From IMG/VR virus record IMGVR_UViG_3300031772_000013, positions 1 to 64,000 of that record: a stretch of DNA of 64,000 nt; one strand, given 5' to 3'. Shown piece after piece: positions 62,592 to 64,000 of this stretch. Position numbers and translations under genes: made by a program. The DNA comes from a virus. The notes under the pieces are model-generated. The model ran no database searches, was not told the origin of the DNA, and saw only the letters and a list, made by a program, of their open reading frames with translations. Within the stretch, counting starts at the first letter, position 1. Every line of letters begins with the position of its first letter.

Positions 62592-63746
62592 ATGCCCCCC
62601 TCGACGCCTGATAACCAGATAACCAAAGCCGACGGCTCCGGTGCAATCACCGAAGCGCAAAGCGAGCTGGTAGCGCTCGACGCACGGGCGGAAGAGGAAG
62701 TCGACAAGGCAGTCCCGGCCAACACCAGGCGGGCCTACGAGTTCGAATTGGCCTGTTTCGTCTCCTGGTGCGCCCGCCACGGCGTTCGTGCGGTGCCGGC
62801 CGAGCCGCGGGTCCTTCGTGCCTACCTGCAAGAACTAGCCGAGCGTGGACGAAGCAAAACAGATGTCCCGAAGGGCAGACCGAAGGGGCCGCTCGGGTAC
62901 AGCGCTCTGATGCGAGCCCTCGCGGCCATCTGTCGCAGTCATCAGCAGGCCGGCCATCTAAGCCCGTGGAAAGACCCTGTTATCGAAGGCGTGCGCGACA
63001 AGTTCGCCAGAGCCCTCGGGAAGGCACCGAAGAAGCAGAAGCATGCGATCGAAGCTGTCGGGGAGGGTCTGCTGTTCCGTGTTTGCGACTTGATAAGCGA
63101 CGATGTTCGAGGGGTTAGGGATCGTGCGATGCTTCTCGTCGGCTGGTCCGGAGGCGGTCGCCGTCGCAGCGAGATCACCGCCGCACGCGCCGAGGACTTC
63201 ACCGAGATCGCGGAAGGGATCCGGTGGTCGATTCCGCGCAGCAAAGCGGACCAGATCGGCAAGGGTCTCGTGGTGTTGATGAAGCCGTCGGACGACGAGC
63301 GGTACTGCCCTGTTCAAGCGTTGCGGCGCTGGCTCGAAGTCTCGAAGATCGAAAGCGGTCCAGTGTTCCGGGGGGTCGAGGTAGGTACCAACAAGATCAT
63401 GGACGTCGGGCTCGCGCCTGAAGGAGTGTCGCGTCGCGTGCAGTGCTACGTGAAGCTGCTCGGCCTGGACCCGGCGGATTTTGGGGGCCACTCGCTACGC
63501 AGCGGGTTCGTCACGACCGCGCACAGGTTGGGGGAGAACGCGGCGGACATCGCGGCGTCCACCGGGCATCACGGGGTGAATCAGGTCAACGAGTACATCC
63601 GGCGCGCGGGACTCGAAGACGCAGCCGGGCCAGGGCTGCTCAACCGAGCGATTGCTCAGCGTGGCTCACAAACCGAACCGTCGAAACCGAAAGAGGTTGA
63701 CGAGAAAGGAGCCAATGAAGCGATGAGAAAGGAAAAGGAACGGTGA
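62592..63746 (+). CDS. int: Tyrosine recombinase (integrase)
   Basis: This is a 384-residue protein. The N-terminal SAM-like core-binding domain includes NTRRAYEFELACFVSWCARH. The catalytic domain has GGGRRRSEITAARAEDF (first Arg), a Lys strand, GGHSLRSGFVTTAHRL (H-x-x-R), GHHGVNQVNEYIRRAG (His and the nucleophilic Tyr). All five core residues are visible. It would integrate and excise the element. The C-terminal tail is charged. Confidence 0.9.
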   Translation: MPPSTPDNQITKADGSGAITEAQSELVALDARAEEEVDKAVPANTRRAYEFELACFVSWCARHGVRAVPAEPRVLRAYLQELAERGRSKTDVPKGRPKGPLGYSALMRALAAICRSHQQAGHLSPWKDPVIEGVRDKFARALGKAPKKQKHAIEAVGEGLLFRVCDLISDDVRGVRDRAMLLVGWSGGGRRRSEITAARAEDFTEIAEGIRWSIPRSKADQIGKGLVVLMKPSDDERYCPVQALRRWLEVSKIESGPVFRGVEVGTNKIMDVGLAPEGVSRRVQCYVKLLGLDPADFGGHSLRSGFVTTAHRLGENAADIAASTGHHGVNQVNEYIRRAGLEDAAGPGLLNRAIAQRGSQTEPSKPKEVDEKGANEAMRKEKER

Positions 63747-63802
63747 GAACGACGGAATGGAACATGATGCAAAGCAGGCAAGCTCTGCGGAAAGGCGAAT
63801 GA
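63743..63802 (+). CDS. 19-residue small ORF
   Basis: GTG 63743 overlaps the integrase stop (GTGA) and the ORF encodes a peptide starting RTTEWNMMQSRQALRKGE after the initiator. Evidence is limited to the overlap. Confidence 0.25.
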   Translation: MRTTEWNMMQSRQALRKGE

Positions 63803-63806
63803 TCAC

Positions 63807-64000
63807 ATGAAGAAGAAGTTGTTCAAGTTGCTTCGGGACGTCCCCGGCGGGCACGATGACGTGTTGGGGGGCAAGGTCTCACTCGACAACGTCTACGTCC
63901 GCACGTACGGGCGTACGGTTCGCGGGCGCGCGCCTGACGAGCTGGATGTGGACGAATCCTGCGTACGCGAGTACGCCCTGAGCGGTCAGAAGCGAACGCA
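63807..64000 (+). CDS. Hypothetical protein, cut by right window edge
   Basis: ATG 63807 follows AAAGG, and the frame stays open to the end (MKKKLFKLLRDVPGGHDDVL then a beta-rich stretch VSLDNVYVRTYGRTVRGRAP). Sixty-four codons are visible. No function can be assigned. Confidence 0.6.
   Translation, partial: MKKKLFKLLRDVPGGHDDVLGGKVSLDNVYVRTYGRTVRGRAPDELDVDESCVREYALSGQKRT

Overview
The window looks like part of a large, GC-rich (roughly 62%) double-stranded DNA tailed phage or prophage. About 115 mostly small genes are packed into long operons, joined stop-to-start by ATGA, GTGA, TGATG or TAGTG overlaps. There is no ribosomal or core metabolic gene. Instead there are phage-type replication, nucleotide, DNA-modification and anti-defence genes, probable virion genes and a tyrosine recombinase at the right end, which implies a temperate or integrative lifestyle. 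Terminase, portal, capsid and tail genes were not recognised and presumably lie outside. A high-GC bacterial host is inferred; the taxon cannot be fixed from sequence alone.

Layout. (1) 1-4737, minus strand: an early-type operon of small proteins (zinc fingers, membrane peptides, a DnaA-domain-IV-like HTH, a DUF1599/Nmad1-like protein, a Dam-type methylase with DSPY in place of DPPY, an ACT-domain protein). Its last genes are separated by three related small ORFs (MKHGCT...HL), each with its own Shine-Dalgarno. (2) 4848-15942, plus strand: a chain of acidic, modular proteins whose domains are separated by recurring V/M-S-E-A linkers. It holds a 277-bp duplication with a one-base frameshift, a candidate -1 programmed frameshift and ADP-ribosyltransferase-like (ART) proteins. 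(3) 15939-28770: mixed small operons with a lytic-transglycosylase-like protein, a rhomboid protease, a T5orf172/GIY-YIG protein, an H1-like zinc-knuckle protein, an HNH nuclease, a PAPS-reductase-family protein, an Acb2/Tad1-like cyclic-nucleotide sponge and MazG-like proteins. (4) 28780-37407, minus, and 37595-40033, plus: the replication module (RuvC-like nuclease, family A DNA polymerase, SNF2-like helicase, RecB/Cas4-like nuclease, primase-helicase). (5) 40034-40432: a probable replication origin with nine 10-bp iterons and an AT-rich stretch. (6) 40433-50944: DnaQ-like exonuclease, ParB, UvrD-like helicase, a second adenine methylase, ThyX, a cupin protein and a cytosine methylase whose 3' half is open in two conserved-looking frames. 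(7) 50983-60514: a set of kinase-like, ART-like, ParB-like and GNAT domains, interrupted by a complete tmRNA gene at 54427-54769 with an atypical tag. (8) 60558-64000: virion-like proteins and the integrase.

How it fits together. Sections 4-6 supply replication, recombination, nucleotide pools and DNA methylation. Sections 2 and 7 share the same architecture: short enzymatic domains (ART, kinase, ParB-like, GNAT) joined by hydrophobic-x-Glu|small-residue motifs that mostly coincide with ATG or GTG codons. They look like a phage effector toolbox, made either by proteolytic processing (as for T4 internal head proteins and Alt) or by internal translation starts. This is inference. The tmRNA, the Acb2/Tad1-like protein and the methylases would protect or retune translation and host defence during infection.
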